Source: Desulfoluna limicola (GTDB lineage Bacteria > Desulfobacterota > Desulfobacteria > Desulfobacterales > Desulfolunaceae). Taken from it: a stretch of DNA of 64,000 nucleotides. Location: contig NZ_AP024488.1 in assembly GCF_021654575.1 (NCBI RefSeq), positions 1,922,001 to 1,986,000 of the forward strand. The letters run 5' to 3'. How positions within the stretch are numbered: position 1 is the first letter of the stretch; the number at the start of each line of letters is the position of its first letter. The notes under the pieces are model-generated. The model ran no database searches and had not been told where the DNA came from. It saw only the letters and a program-made list of their open reading frames with translations. Position numbers and translations under genes: made by a program. Below are positions 47,342 through 55,572 of the stretch, piece by piece.

Positions 47342-48226
47342 ATGAAAAGAATTGCGGCACATATCGAACAGTCCATCCAGCAGGACCCCGGCGGAAGAGG
47401 TATCGACAAATGGGCGATCCAGAAAGAACTCCTCCCGGCCACCCAGTCCCTTGCAGAGGGGAACCACATCGTCATCACCACCGGCTTTTACATCCTGACC
47501 GCCGGCGTCATTGAAACCGACGGCCCTCCCGGCGCCATTGTCCTTGCCGATGCCCTGCATCGCATGGGAAAAAAAGTCACCCTCCTCATCGACACCAGCG
47601 ATGCCACCATCATCAAAGATGGCATGAACGCCATTGGCTGCACCGTGGACGTCGTGGAGATCCATGGGGAAAACGGCATCGCCGCCGACGACGTCCTCAC
47701 CCCGGAGACCACCCACTTCATCGCCCTGGAGCGTCCCGGTCAGGCGGTGGACGGCTGCTACTACAACTTCAGGGGATGCGACCTCTCGCCCCACATCGCG
47801 CCTCTCGATGACCTGTTTCTCCACGCCCAGTCCCTCGACATCACCACCATTGGCATCGGCGACGGCGGGAACGAACTGGGGCTCGGCAAGGTCTCGGCCA
47901 ACGTGGATTCGCACATGCCTGACGGACGCCCTTTCAGCTGCCAGACAGCCGCCGACTACTGCATCTGCGCCGGGGTCAGCAACTGGGGCGGCTACGGGAT
48001 GGCTGCCCTTCTCTCCGTCATAGCCAGCGAGAACCTCATGCCGAAACCGTCAGGGCTCGTCAAACTGCTCAGCGCCATTACAGAGGCCGGAGCAGTGGAC
48101 GGCATCACCGGCGAGAACACCCCCTCGGTGGACGGCCTGGCCGAAGAGTGGGAGCACAACCTCTTTTCCACGATGTACGAACTCTCCAGAGAGAACGCGT
48201 CTTCGGATGGACGGACATTAAACTGA
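47342..48226 (+). CDS. DUF4392 D-glutamate cyclase C-domain homologue
   Basis: A 294-residue protein of the DUF4392 family. Blocks are HIVITTGFYILTAGVIETDG (about 42-61), PPGAIVLADALHRMGKKVTL, FIALERPGQAVDGCYYNFRG (about 139-158) and IGIGDGGNELGLGKV (about 185-199), a glycine-rich loop likely binding substrate or metal. No signal peptide. It is the natural partner of the DUF1445 protein. The two are fused in vertebrate D-glutamate cyclase and separate here. GGAAG lies six bases before the ATG. The pair should produce 5-oxoproline from D-glutamate for the PxpABC enzyme encoded next (inference from family and context). Confidence 0.87.
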   Translation: MKRIAAHIEQSIQQDPGGRGIDKWAIQKELLPATQSLAEGNHIVITTGFYILTAGVIETDGPPGAIVLADALHRMGKKVTLLIDTSDATIIKDGMNAIGCTVDVVEIHGENGIAADDVLTPETTHFIALERPGQAVDGCYYNFRGCDLSPHIAPLDDLFLHAQSLDITTIGIGDGGNELGLGKVSANVDSHMPDGRPFSCQTAADYCICAGVSNWGGYGMAALLSVIASENLMPKPSGLVKLLSAITEAGAVDGITGENTPSVDGLAEEWEHNLFSTMYELSRENASSDGRTLN

Positions 48227-48236
48227 TATACAAAGA

Positions 48237-48414
48237 GCCTCCGGCGGCCCTGCCGGGAGCCAAACTTTTGAAAAGTTTGACAAACAGGCATCCACAACAG
48301 CGTTGAGGAGACGGCACAGCCCGCAACGAATGCCATTGCGATTTGCCCTGAGGAACGAAGGGCGAAACGTGATGGCAACCCGCTTTCGAGGTGGCACACC
48401 TCGCCGCCGGAGGC
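48237..48414 (+). repeat. Composite intergenic repeat, reference full-length copy (178 bp)
   Basis: Complete plus-oriented copy. From left: terminus GCCTCCGGCGGC; CCTGCCGGGAGCC; the palindrome AAACTTTTGAAAAGTTT; GACAAACAGG; a linker; a long hairpin with arms TGCCATTGCGATTTGCCC and GGGCGAAACGTGATGGCA (paired with G-U wobbles) around TGAGGAACGAA; CCCGCTTTCGAGGTGGCACA; and terminus GCCGCCGGAGGC. It starts ten bases after the DUF4392 stop and ends exactly at a possible ATG of pxpB, to which its GGAGG could serve as ribosome site. Confidence 0.92.
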
Positions 48415-48435
48415 ATGCTTTTTAGGAGACGTGGT

Positions 48436-49077
48436 TTGAAAACATACTTTATCGGGGAAGCCTGTCTTTGCTGGTCCCTGGGAGACAGCATCGACAAGGA
48501 GATCTCAGAACGGATCCTGTCGATTTACCGCAGGCTCAAGGCAATGCCTGCCCTTGCCGGCATGGGTGTTTTGGACCTGGTCCCCTCCTACAATGCACTG
48601 GCTGTTCATGTGGACCCGGCCACCGCACGTCTGGATGAGATTAAAAAAACGGTGGGGACGCTCTTCGAAGAGAGCGAGGCAACGTCTGCAGGTGCATCAG
48701 GGGCAGGGGACGTTCCCGGCAAGACGATCGTTATTCCGGTGAAGTACACGGGGGAAGATCTAAACCGGGTGGCCGAGATAAACGGCTTGTCGGTGAGCGA
48801 GGTGATCCGGATTCACCAGGAGCCCGACTACACGGTTGCCATGGTGGGGTTTCTGCCCCACTTCCCCTACATGATCGGCCTGGACCCTCGCCTTGTGACC
48901 CCGCGCCTGGACAGCCCGAGGACCAAGGTTCCGGCAGGGGCGGTGGGCATCGGGGGCGCCCAGGCAGGGGTCTACCCGTCCGAATCCCCGGGGGGGTGGA
49001 ACCTCATCGGAGAAACAGACCCGGAGCTTCTCATACCCATTGAGCCCGGCGATACCATACGATTCAAGGAGGCATAA
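48436..49077 (+). CDS. pxpB: 5-oxoprolinase subunit PxpB (KipI family)
   Basis: PxpB is the allophanate hydrolase subunit 1-like part of the bacterial ATP-dependent 5-oxoprolinase PxpABC, which opens 5-oxoproline to glutamate. The 213-residue protein has LVPSYNALAVHVDP (about 48-61), IPVKYTGEDLNRVAEINGLS, VGFLPHFPYMIGLDPRLVTP (about 138) and PAGAVGIGGAQAGVYPSESP (about 166), all family blocks. The start is uncertain. A TTG at 48436 has AGGAG seven bases upstream. An ATG at 48415 uses the GGAGG of the composite repeat and adds seven residues. PxpA follows after three bases. Confidence 0.93.
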   Translation: MKTYFIGEACLCWSLGDSIDKEISERILSIYRRLKAMPALAGMGVLDLVPSYNALAVHVDPATARLDEIKKTVGTLFEESEATSAGASGAGDVPGKTIVIPVKYTGEDLNRVAEINGLSVSEVIRIHQEPDYTVAMVGFLPHFPYMIGLDPRLVTPRLDSPRTKVPAGAVGIGGAQAGVYPSESPGGWNLIGETDPELLIPIEPGDTIRFKEA

Positions 49078-49080
49078 ACG

Positions 49081-49812
49081 ATGATTAAAATTAATTGCGA
49101 TATTGGTGAACGGGGCCCCGATCATCCTGTCGATCTTGAGCTGATGAATGAAATTCATATTGCGAACATCGCCTGCGGCGGGCACGCCGGAGACGAAGAG
49201 AGCGTGGCCGTATTCCGGAAGCTGGCTCGCGAGAACAACATTCAGGTGGCGGCTCACCTCTCGTACCCGGACCGGGAGAACTTCGGCAGGTTCTCCATGG
49301 AGATCTCCCACGACAAGCTTCACGCCTCCCTTGACGAGCAGTTCGCCCTCATGCCTTCAGAAAAAATGGTCAAGTTCCACGGCGCCCTTTACAATGATTC
49401 CTGCGTCGACCCGGCCCTGGCCGAAGCCCTCACAGATTGGCTTCGGGCAAATGGGATTGACCGTATTATCACGCCTGCCGACTCGGCCCTTGCCCGCAAG
49501 TGCAGAGACGCAAACATTCAGGTGGTGGCCGAAGCCTTTGCCGAGAGGCGATACACGTACACCCCCGCCGGTGATGCCCTTCAGCTCGTGAACCGAAGCA
49601 AGGCGTACGCATGCATCCACGACTGCGACCAGGCCGTGGAGCAAACCCTGAATATCGTGAACAACAACCGCATCGAGGTGGTGACCGAGTCTGAGGACAA
49701 CACCATCTCCTACGAATCGGTTCCAATCGAAGCGGACACCGTCTGCATTCACTCGGACTCTGACATCTCCCTTGAGCTGGCCAAAAAACTGGCCAAAATC
49801 TCCAAGCAATAG
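49081..49812 (+). CDS. pxpA: 5-oxoprolinase subunit PxpA (LamB/YcsF family)
   Basis: The 243-residue catalytic-type subunit of PxpABC. The family motifs are clear: IKINCDIGERG at the start, ANIACGGHAGDEESVAVF (about 24-41), AAHLSYPDRENFGR, MVKFHGALYNDS (about 98), AEAFAERRYTYTPAGD (about 154) and VCIHSDSD near the end. Compared with the usual ACGFHAGDP, HPSYPD and VKPHGALYN, several positions differ (GG for GF, AHLSYPD, VKFHGALYN), a mild divergence that might reflect a different substrate such as the D-isomer. It starts three bases after pxpB. Confidence 0.94.
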   Translation: MIKINCDIGERGPDHPVDLELMNEIHIANIACGGHAGDEESVAVFRKLARENNIQVAAHLSYPDRENFGRFSMEISHDKLHASLDEQFALMPSEKMVKFHGALYNDSCVDPALAEALTDWLRANGIDRIITPADSALARKCRDANIQVVAEAFAERRYTYTPAGDALQLVNRSKAYACIHDCDQAVEQTLNIVNNNRIEVVTESEDNTISYESVPIEADTVCIHSDSDISLELAKKLAKISKQ

Positions 49813-49828
49813 GTCTCAGGTGTAAAGA

Positions 49829-50014
49829 GCCTCCGGCGGCCCTTCCGGGGGACAAACTTTTGCCCTATTTTATATCGGTGGGTTTGACAAACTGGCCTTC
49901 GTTCATAAACCCGAGGGATTCACATTTGAAGGCGGATGCTCTTTGACACGAGGAACAAGGGGCAAAGAGCATCCGCAACCCGCTTTCAAGGTGGCACACC
50001 TTGCCGCCGGAAGC
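49829..50014 (+). repeat. Composite repeat, full length (186 bp), between pxpA and pxpC
   Basis: Starts GCCTCCGGCGGC 16 bases after pxpA and ends GCCGCCGGAAGC. Hairpin arms are GCGGATGCTCTTTG and CAAAGAGCATCCGC around ACACGAGGAACAAGGGG. These arms are nearly the same as in the reverse copy at 47056-47242. Confidence 0.9.
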
Positions 50015-50047
50015 ATTTTATTGGAGCTGAATAGTGACGGTGTTTTT

Positions 50048-50902
50048 ATGAAGATTAAAGCAATCAAAAGCGGGCTGTATAAAACCGTGGGCATGCCGCA
50101 GTTCGGGCAGCAGGATGTGGGGATCAGCCCCGGGGGCGCCATGGACCGGTTTGCCTTTGCTACCGGCAACGCCCTCCTCGAAAACCCTGAAAGTGAACAG
50201 GCCCTTGAGATACTGCTCGCCCCCACCCTGCAGTTTGAAGAAGACGGGTACTTTGTCCTTACCGGGGCCATGCACCACGGGGTGACCCTTTCAGAGGCAC
50301 CGGAGGGCGGCTCCCCTGCCCCGGTCCCCCACGCCACGGTCTGTTTCGCCTCCGCGGGAAGTGTTCTCTCCTTCGGGCAAAAGGCCTATGGGTTTCGGGC
50401 TTACCTCTGCTTTCGGCCACTGGATGCCACCAGCAAGGCAGAATCGCCGAACAGCCGAACGCACGGCGCCTTTGATGAGGTCTGCCGATGGGTGGACCCC
50501 GGCAGGAAAATCCGCGTGGTGGAAGGGCCGGAGTACAGCTCCCTTAAGGACCCGCACAGCTTTCTGTTGAATGCGTGGAAAACAACCCCGGACATGAGCG
50601 ACATGGGGATGCGCCTTGAAAATGCCTTTGAGCCGCCCACCTGCACCATCACCAACATGGTGTCCGAGGCGGTGAGCGACGGCACCATCCAGCTCACCCC
50701 CAAAGGGCCCATTATCCTGTTGAGGCACAGGCAGACCGTGGGCGGCTACCCCCGCATCCTCAATGTCATCACCGCGGACCTGGACATTTTGGCGCAATAC
50801 GCACCGGGCCAGTTGATGTGGTTTAAAAAGGTTACCATTGAAGAGGCCCTGGCCGTGGCCAGGCTAAAAAACGAGGACCTGGAACGGATTAAAAACAAAT
50901 AA
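50048..50902 (+). CDS. pxpC: 5-oxoprolinase subunit PxpC (KipA family)
   Basis: The 284-residue allophanate hydrolase subunit 2-like part of PxpABC. Motifs are KIKAIKSGLYKTVG at the start, GQQDVGISPGGAMDRFAFAT (about 20-39), ALEILLAPTLQF, YFVLTGAMHHG and PIILLRHRQTVGGYPRILNV (about 217-236). The full family length is present. No good ribosome site stands before the ATG at 50048. An in-frame TTG 27 bases upstream follows the repeat's GGAAGC and may be used instead. The gene ends three bases before another composite repeat. Confidence 0.93.
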   Translation: MKIKAIKSGLYKTVGMPQFGQQDVGISPGGAMDRFAFATGNALLENPESEQALEILLAPTLQFEEDGYFVLTGAMHHGVTLSEAPEGGSPAPVPHATVCFASAGSVLSFGQKAYGFRAYLCFRPLDATSKAESPNSRTHGAFDEVCRWVDPGRKIRVVEGPEYSSLKDPHSFLLNAWKTTPDMSDMGMRLENAFEPPTCTITNMVSEAVSDGTIQLTPKGPIILLRHRQTVGGYPRILNVITADLDILAQYAPGQLMWFKKVTIEEALAVARLKNEDLERIKNK

Positions 50903-50905
50903 AAA

Positions 50906-51368
50906 GCCTCCGGCGGCCCTGCCGGGGGCCAAACTTTTACCCTATTTTATACTTTGGTGGGTTTGACAAACAGATTGCGAATGCTCCGAGCCCTCGTTCC
51001 TCGGGCACGACACATTCGCTGACGGGCTTCGCCCGTGACGTTTGCAGGCGACTTTATTTATGCCGTCTTCCCAGGCTGGTGGATACATGAAGGCCACCGT
51101 GTGACGAGACCCTTTAGATCACACAAAATCTTCGCAGCACCGAATGACTGGGGATCCATGTGTACAAGCCCGCATCGTTTGATAGCAAATTCACTGTCGA
51201 CTTTCACCGGAATGACTCCGGCGAAATGACAGACAAAGCCACTAAGGCTATAGATAATGAATAACCTCAAATTATTAATCAATATGCCAGAGTGCTTTGC
51301 CCTGAGGAACGAAGGGCAAAGCACTCTGGCAACCAGCTTTCAAGGTGACTCACCTTGCCGCCGGAGGC
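50906..51368 (+). repeat. Composite repeat, expanded or tandem (463 bp), after pxpC
   Basis: Starts GCCTCCGGCGGC three bases after pxpC and ends GCCGCCGGAGGC at 51368. It holds two hairpin modules: GCGAATG / CATTCGC arms at 50978-51020, and a perfect pair CCAGAGTGCTTTGCCC / GGGCAAAGCACTCTGG around TGAGGAACGAA (about 51289-51331). About 250 bp of unassigned AT-rich DNA lies between. Confidence 0.85.
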
Positions 51369-51537
51369 TTGGTTTAATGTAACGATAGTACGTGTGTAAC
51401 AAATCAGCCCACACAGCGCCTCGCACAAGCAAACGACCTGCCCGCCGGACGAATTGGCAGCATGTCGACACACAACGTTTCGACTTTTTGCGGGGCCATC
51501 AAAATAAACTCATGAAAGAAGTAAAAGGAACAAGGCC

Positions 51538-52377
51538 GTGGATATTTATTACATCAACAACGAGTTTGTATCGGCAGAAGAGTCTAAAATTACGGTAAAC
51601 GACATGGGGCTGCTGCGCGGTTACGGCGTCTTTGACTTCATGCGGACCTACGGCGGGAAACCCTTTTACTTAGACGGACATGTAAAGCGGTTGGTTCGGT
51701 CAGCCACCCTTATCGGCCTTGCCGTTCCCTGGTCCGAGCAGGAGATCTTCGACATCACCATGGAGACCCTCAAGCGCAACGACCACAAAGAGTCCAACGT
51801 GCGCATCGTCATCACCGGCGGCGTCAGCCCGGACTCCATCACTCCCCAGGGAAACTCCAACCTCATGGTCATGGTCACCCCCCTTCATGCCTTGCCTGCG
51901 ACCTGGTACTCCGAAGGGGTGAAAGTAATCACCACCCATGTCGAGCGTTTCATGCCGGATGCCAAAACCACCAACTACATCCCCGGGATCCTGGCCCTGG
52001 AGAACGCCCGCAAGCAAGATGCCATTGAATCCATCTACGTGGATCGCTACGGCAACCTCCTTGAGGGCACCACCACCAACTTCTACGCCTTCATCGACGG
52101 CAAGCTGGTGACCCCCGCCACCGGCATGCTCCCCGGCATCACCCGCAAAGTCATCCTGGAACTTGCCGACGGCGTGTTTGACGTCGAGATGCGAGACATC
52201 AAAAAAGACGAGATCCGATTGATGGACGAGGCCTTTCTCTCCGCTTCCAACAAAGAGATCGTGCCTGTCACCGAGATCGACTGCGTCACCATCGGTGACG
52301 GCAACCCGGGCAAGCAGACCCAAAAACTCAGAGAGCTGTTCAATGAGTTCACCACCCGATACGGCAAGGGGGAATAA
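51538..52377 (+). CDS. Aminotransferase class IV, D-amino-acid transaminase-like
   Basis: A 279-residue PLP enzyme of fold type IV (D-alanine aminotransferase, BCAT, ADCL). Conserved parts are MGLLRGYGVFDFMRTYGGKP (about residues 22-41), the PLP lysine in DAKTTNYIPGIL (about 143) and the glutamate in LLEGTTTNFYAF (about 178). The subtype is hard to set by eye. The start is a GTG with AAGGA eight bases upstream. Closing a cluster of D-glutamate cyclase and 5-oxoprolinase genes, it would plausibly move amino groups from imported D-amino acids to 2-oxoglutarate, making D-glutamate (inference). A strong terminator follows. Confidence 0.92.
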   Translation: MDIYYINNEFVSAEESKITVNDMGLLRGYGVFDFMRTYGGKPFYLDGHVKRLVRSATLIGLAVPWSEQEIFDITMETLKRNDHKESNVRIVITGGVSPDSITPQGNSNLMVMVTPLHALPATWYSEGVKVITTHVERFMPDAKTTNYIPGILALENARKQDAIESIYVDRYGNLLEGTTTNFYAFIDGKLVTPATGMLPGITRKVILELADGVFDVEMRDIKKDEIRLMDEAFLSASNKEIVPVTEIDCVTIGDGNPGKQTQKLRELFNEFTTRYGKGE

Positions 52378-52381
52378 AAAA

Positions 52382-52473
52382 GCCTCCGGCGGCGAGGTGA
52401 GCCACCTCGAAAGCTAACTGCCGCAGCGCTCTGCCCCTCGTTCCTCGGGGCAGAGCGCTGCGGTTTTTTTTTT
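52382..52473 (-). repeat. Composite repeat half whose hairpin forms a terminator
   Basis: Starts GCCTCCGGCGGC four bases after the aminotransferase stop, then GAGGTGAGCCACCTCGAAAG (reverse-type block) and the hairpin described in the overlapping terminator entry. The far terminus is missing; the element ends in a run of ten T. Confidence 0.9.
52421..52473 (+). terminator. Strong Rho-independent terminator of the D-glutamate/5-oxoproline locus
   Basis: Perfect 17-base arms, CCGCAGCGCTCTGCCCC at 52421-52437 and the complement at 52447-52463, flank the loop TCGTTCCTC and lead into ten T. The stem is the hairpin module of a composite repeat, here with a T tract that most other copies lack. Confidence 0.92.
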
Positions 52474-53089
52474 AATTGTACGTTTTTTTGCAGCAGCCCG
52501 ATTAAGCCCTGTGGTGAACTGAAAAGACAATCCTTCCGACTTACCCCCGTCATTCGAAAAATACCCCCCAGGCAAGTCAACCTCTTTCATGAGTGTGTTC
52601 AAAGGTGGGCATAACACGAACCCTGCACATCAACAGACAAAAGGCGTTGTCATCCCCTTAAATACCTTTCCGTTCAATGCAGTGCTATTGCTTACAGAAC
52701 AAACCGTCTATTGACGGTGACTGTCCTCCCCACACGAGGAGCTCGTGATTTAACACCTGCCTCCATCCACCGCCAGGGCACCGAGGTGCCCCAGAAAGAA
52801 TTTGACTTAATTAGGACAGTTTATCCTTTTTGAGGCACTCTTCCCACACGTCAAACCACTTATCAAACAGGGCCAACCAGCATCCTATCCGATTGACATA
52901 TCACTCCGACTGTCCTACCAATAGTATCATCACTTAACTAATTTGCAAAAATTAGAACAGCTATCAACACTGAAATCATACGATATTCAGGACGATAATA
53001 TCATCCATTCTTATGGTGCTGTTTTAAAGATCAAACTTCCAATCCTGCTCGGCAGATAACTGAGATAGGATAGACAGGGACAGGTATAC
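52474..53089. other. 616-bp AT-rich spacer upstream of the tolC-like gene
   Basis: No gene, composite repeat or clear consensus promoter seen. TTGACA at about 52895 lacks a good -10 partner. The last 150 bases are very AT-rich and probably hold the promoter of the sensory operon. Confidence 0.45.
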
Positions 53090-54583
53090 ATGCTTAAAGC
53101 TCTCTCCTACATCACAATGGCCGTCATAATGATTATGCTCCCAATGGCCATCGCTTACGGAGAAGAAGATACTGTCTCCCGGAAAGTAAGTGAAAGCACA
53201 GTCGACGTGTTGATTGAATCCGTTGAATCCCTTAAGCCGGGTGAAACACCGCCCGCCCTGAGTATGGAGGATTGCCTTAGTATTGCGCTGAAAAAAAATC
53301 GTCACCGACAGGTTTCGGCCCTTGGCATCCGTATCGCGGAGTATCAGCATAAACAGGCGTTGTCAGCATACTGGCCTGAACTTTCCATGAACTCAGCCAT
53401 TTCCCGGACGGATGAAGATGTAAATTTTGTGTTCCCTGAAGAAACATCAAACTATGACATCATGGGCATGCAGGTACCCGTTACCGTTCCTGAAAAGAAC
53501 ATCAAGGTGGTTGACCGGGACAAAGTGGTCGGTGCCCTTGAAATGTCCGTGCCACTTTATACGGGGGGGATACGTTCAGCCATTGCCCTGCAGGCGGAAC
53601 TGGGAGTGGAAGCCGCCAGGCTTTCTTCCAGGCGAACCGATCTGCAGCTTATCTATGATGTGAAAAAGATCTACTACGGCGCTGTTCTTGCTGAGATCCT
53701 CCATAAGACCGGCAAGAACACACTCGCTCGACTCGAGGCGACCCTGGATCTGACCGAGCAGCTCTACAAAAGAGGCTCCGGTGCTGTGACCAGGGCCGAT
53801 TATCTGAAAAGCAAGGTAATTGTGGAGAGCACCCGTTCTATGGTGTCGCTTATCGAAGCCAACCGCAATGTGTCACGGGCAGCCCTGGTGAACACCATGG
53901 GGCTGCCCTGGAACTCTCATTTTGACCTTGCCGAAGAGTCCATTCCTTTTCGCCCCAGCCAGGAAGACGTGGGCACGCTGGTAAACGCGTCCTACAGATT
54001 TAACCCCGACTGGAAGCGCCTGCAGACAGCCCTTGATGTGGCTGAGGCACAAATCAGGGAAAAGAAGGGAGAGCGCCTTCCGAAACTCATGTTGACCGGA
54101 ACCATGTGGAAGATGCACAGCTCTTATGACGGCGGCATTGAAACCGATGAAAACACGGACGGCTGGAAGGTTGTCCTTGGCATGCAGATACCGCTCTTCA
54201 ATGGTTTTCTTACCACAAACAAAATCAGGGAGGCGCGCAGCCGCCTGAGCAAACTGGAACAGCAACAGATTTTACTCAAAGAGGGCATCGCACTCCAGAT
54301 AAACCATATTTTCCTGATGATGAAGGGGTTTCAGAATCAACATGCGGCCTCACAGGAAGCGGCGCTTAGCGCCCGGGAAAACCGGGAACTCAACATCAGG
54401 GCCTATGAAAGCGAACTTGTGGAAACAGATGATGTCATCGAAGCCCAGTTGATGGAATCGTTTATGAGTGCCCAGCATCACAGGGCACGGTTTAACGTTG
54501 CAGAGGCACAGTTCCACCTGGATTTTCTTGTGGGCAATGAGATCGAAAAAATGCTTGGGGAAACTCAGTACGACGACCATTAA
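53090..54583 (+). CDS. TolC family outer membrane protein
   Basis: A 497-residue exported protein: signal peptide about 1-24 (ending AIAYGEE), then two outer-membrane-efflux repeats with long coiled-coil helices. SMEDCLSIALKKNRHRQVSA is the usual first helix of the TolC fold, and PLYTGGIRSAIALQAELGVE and PLFNGFLTTNKIREARSRLS (about 165 and 366) are the paired strand-helix motifs of the two repeats. No membrane-fusion or inner-membrane pump gene is adjacent. Instead it heads an operon with a binding protein and two kinases, which suggests it serves sensing or shares a pump encoded elsewhere. Start preceded by AGGTA. Confidence 0.93.
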   Translation: MLKALSYITMAVIMIMLPMAIAYGEEDTVSRKVSESTVDVLIESVESLKPGETPPALSMEDCLSIALKKNRHRQVSALGIRIAEYQHKQALSAYWPELSMNSAISRTDEDVNFVFPEETSNYDIMGMQVPVTVPEKNIKVVDRDKVVGALEMSVPLYTGGIRSAIALQAELGVEAARLSSRRTDLQLIYDVKKIYYGAVLAEILHKTGKNTLARLEATLDLTEQLYKRGSGAVTRADYLKSKVIVESTRSMVSLIEANRNVSRAALVNTMGLPWNSHFDLAEESIPFRPSQEDVGTLVNASYRFNPDWKRLQTALDVAEAQIREKKGERLPKLMLTGTMWKMHSSYDGGIETDENTDGWKVVLGMQIPLFNGFLTTNKIREARSRLSKLEQQQILLKEGIALQINHIFLMMKGFQNQHAASQEAALSARENRELNIRAYESELVETDDVIEAQLMESFMSAQHHRARFNVAEAQFHLDFLVGNEIEKMLGETQYDDH

Positions 54584-54591
54584 CATTTTTT

Positions 54592-55572
54592 ATGCATCCT
54601 AGGGTGAATCAAATCAGACACGGCAATACAAAACATCTGGCCTGTACCTTGTGTTTTTTTCTCTCTGTCCTCTTCGCGTCTGCCCTCCCCGGCAGTGCCG
54701 GAAAGGCGGAAGCCTTCGAGAGCAGGAATGTTGGGGTGGGGTACATCGCCAACACCATCTCAGGCGTGGATAAAAGGGATGCCAAGGTCGCCCTTGAAAT
54801 CATGGTCCGAAAAATCGTGATGCGGCAATTTCCGGATGTAGAATCCAGCAGTGTCATTTATGAGGACCTGGAAACGGCCGTGAAGGCTTTGGAAAATGAA
54901 GAAATCGACATCATGACCCTGCTCAGCACCAATTACCTGGAACTGCGCGACCGGAGCATCATGACGCCGAAGTTTATCGGGAGCATCGGCGGGGAGCCGG
55001 AGGAGGAATATGTCCTCCTTGTCAAAGGTAAAAACAACATCACGACCTTACACCAGCTTCGGAACAAAAAACTCATCATCCAGAACGGTGGCAGTGGCTC
55101 TATCTCAACGATGTGGCTGGACACCCTCCTGATGGAGCAGGCCCTGCCTGAAAGTCACCTTTTTTTCAATAGCGTCAAAAAAGTCGACAAAATATCCATG
55201 GCGGTGCTTCCTGTCTTTTTCGGGCAGGTCGATGCATGCATTGTTCCAAAGTACGCCTATGAAACAATGGTTGAACTGAACCCCCAGGTGGGCAGAGACC
55301 TGAACGTCCTGTCGGAGTCCCCCGGATACCTCATCACTGTCACCTGCTATCGTTCGGGAATTGATGAAAAAGACCAGATGACAATATCGTCGCAGTTCGA
55401 CACCCTTGACGAGACCCCTGAATACCGGCAGATTCTCATTCTTTTCCACCTGAAATCGGTGAAAAGGTATAAACCGGAGTACCTGCTAAACGTTGAAAAG
55501 CTCTACACGGACTACCACCGACTGAAACTGGCTTCCAACCTAGGAAAACAGGAGGCCCATGCTCCGGAATAA
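54592..55572 (+). CDS. PhnD-like periplasmic substrate-binding protein
   Basis: A 326-residue exported protein with a hydrophobic signal region (about 18-35). The fold is the PhnD/SsuA/transferrin-like type: VGVGYIANTISGVDKRDAKV (about 48), EDLETAVKALENEEIDIMTL (about 86), LVKGKNNITTLHQLRNKKLI (about 143) and VDACIVPKYAYETMVELNP (about 216). No ABC permease or ATPase follows, so transport is unlikely. It overlaps the sensor kinase by 14 bases and probably hands a ligand signal to it. No clear ribosome site precedes the ATG; translation may be coupled to the tolC-like gene eight bases upstream. Confidence 0.88.
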   Translation: MHPRVNQIRHGNTKHLACTLCFFLSVLFASALPGSAGKAEAFESRNVGVGYIANTISGVDKRDAKVALEIMVRKIVMRQFPDVESSSVIYEDLETAVKALENEEIDIMTLLSTNYLELRDRSIMTPKFIGSIGGEPEEEYVLLVKGKNNITTLHQLRNKKLIIQNGGSGSISTMWLDTLLMEQALPESHLFFNSVKKVDKISMAVLPVFFGQVDACIVPKYAYETMVELNPQVGRDLNVLSESPGYLITVTCYRSGIDEKDQMTISSQFDTLDETPEYRQILILFHLKSVKRYKPEYLLNVEKLYTDYHRLKLASNLGKQEAHAPE

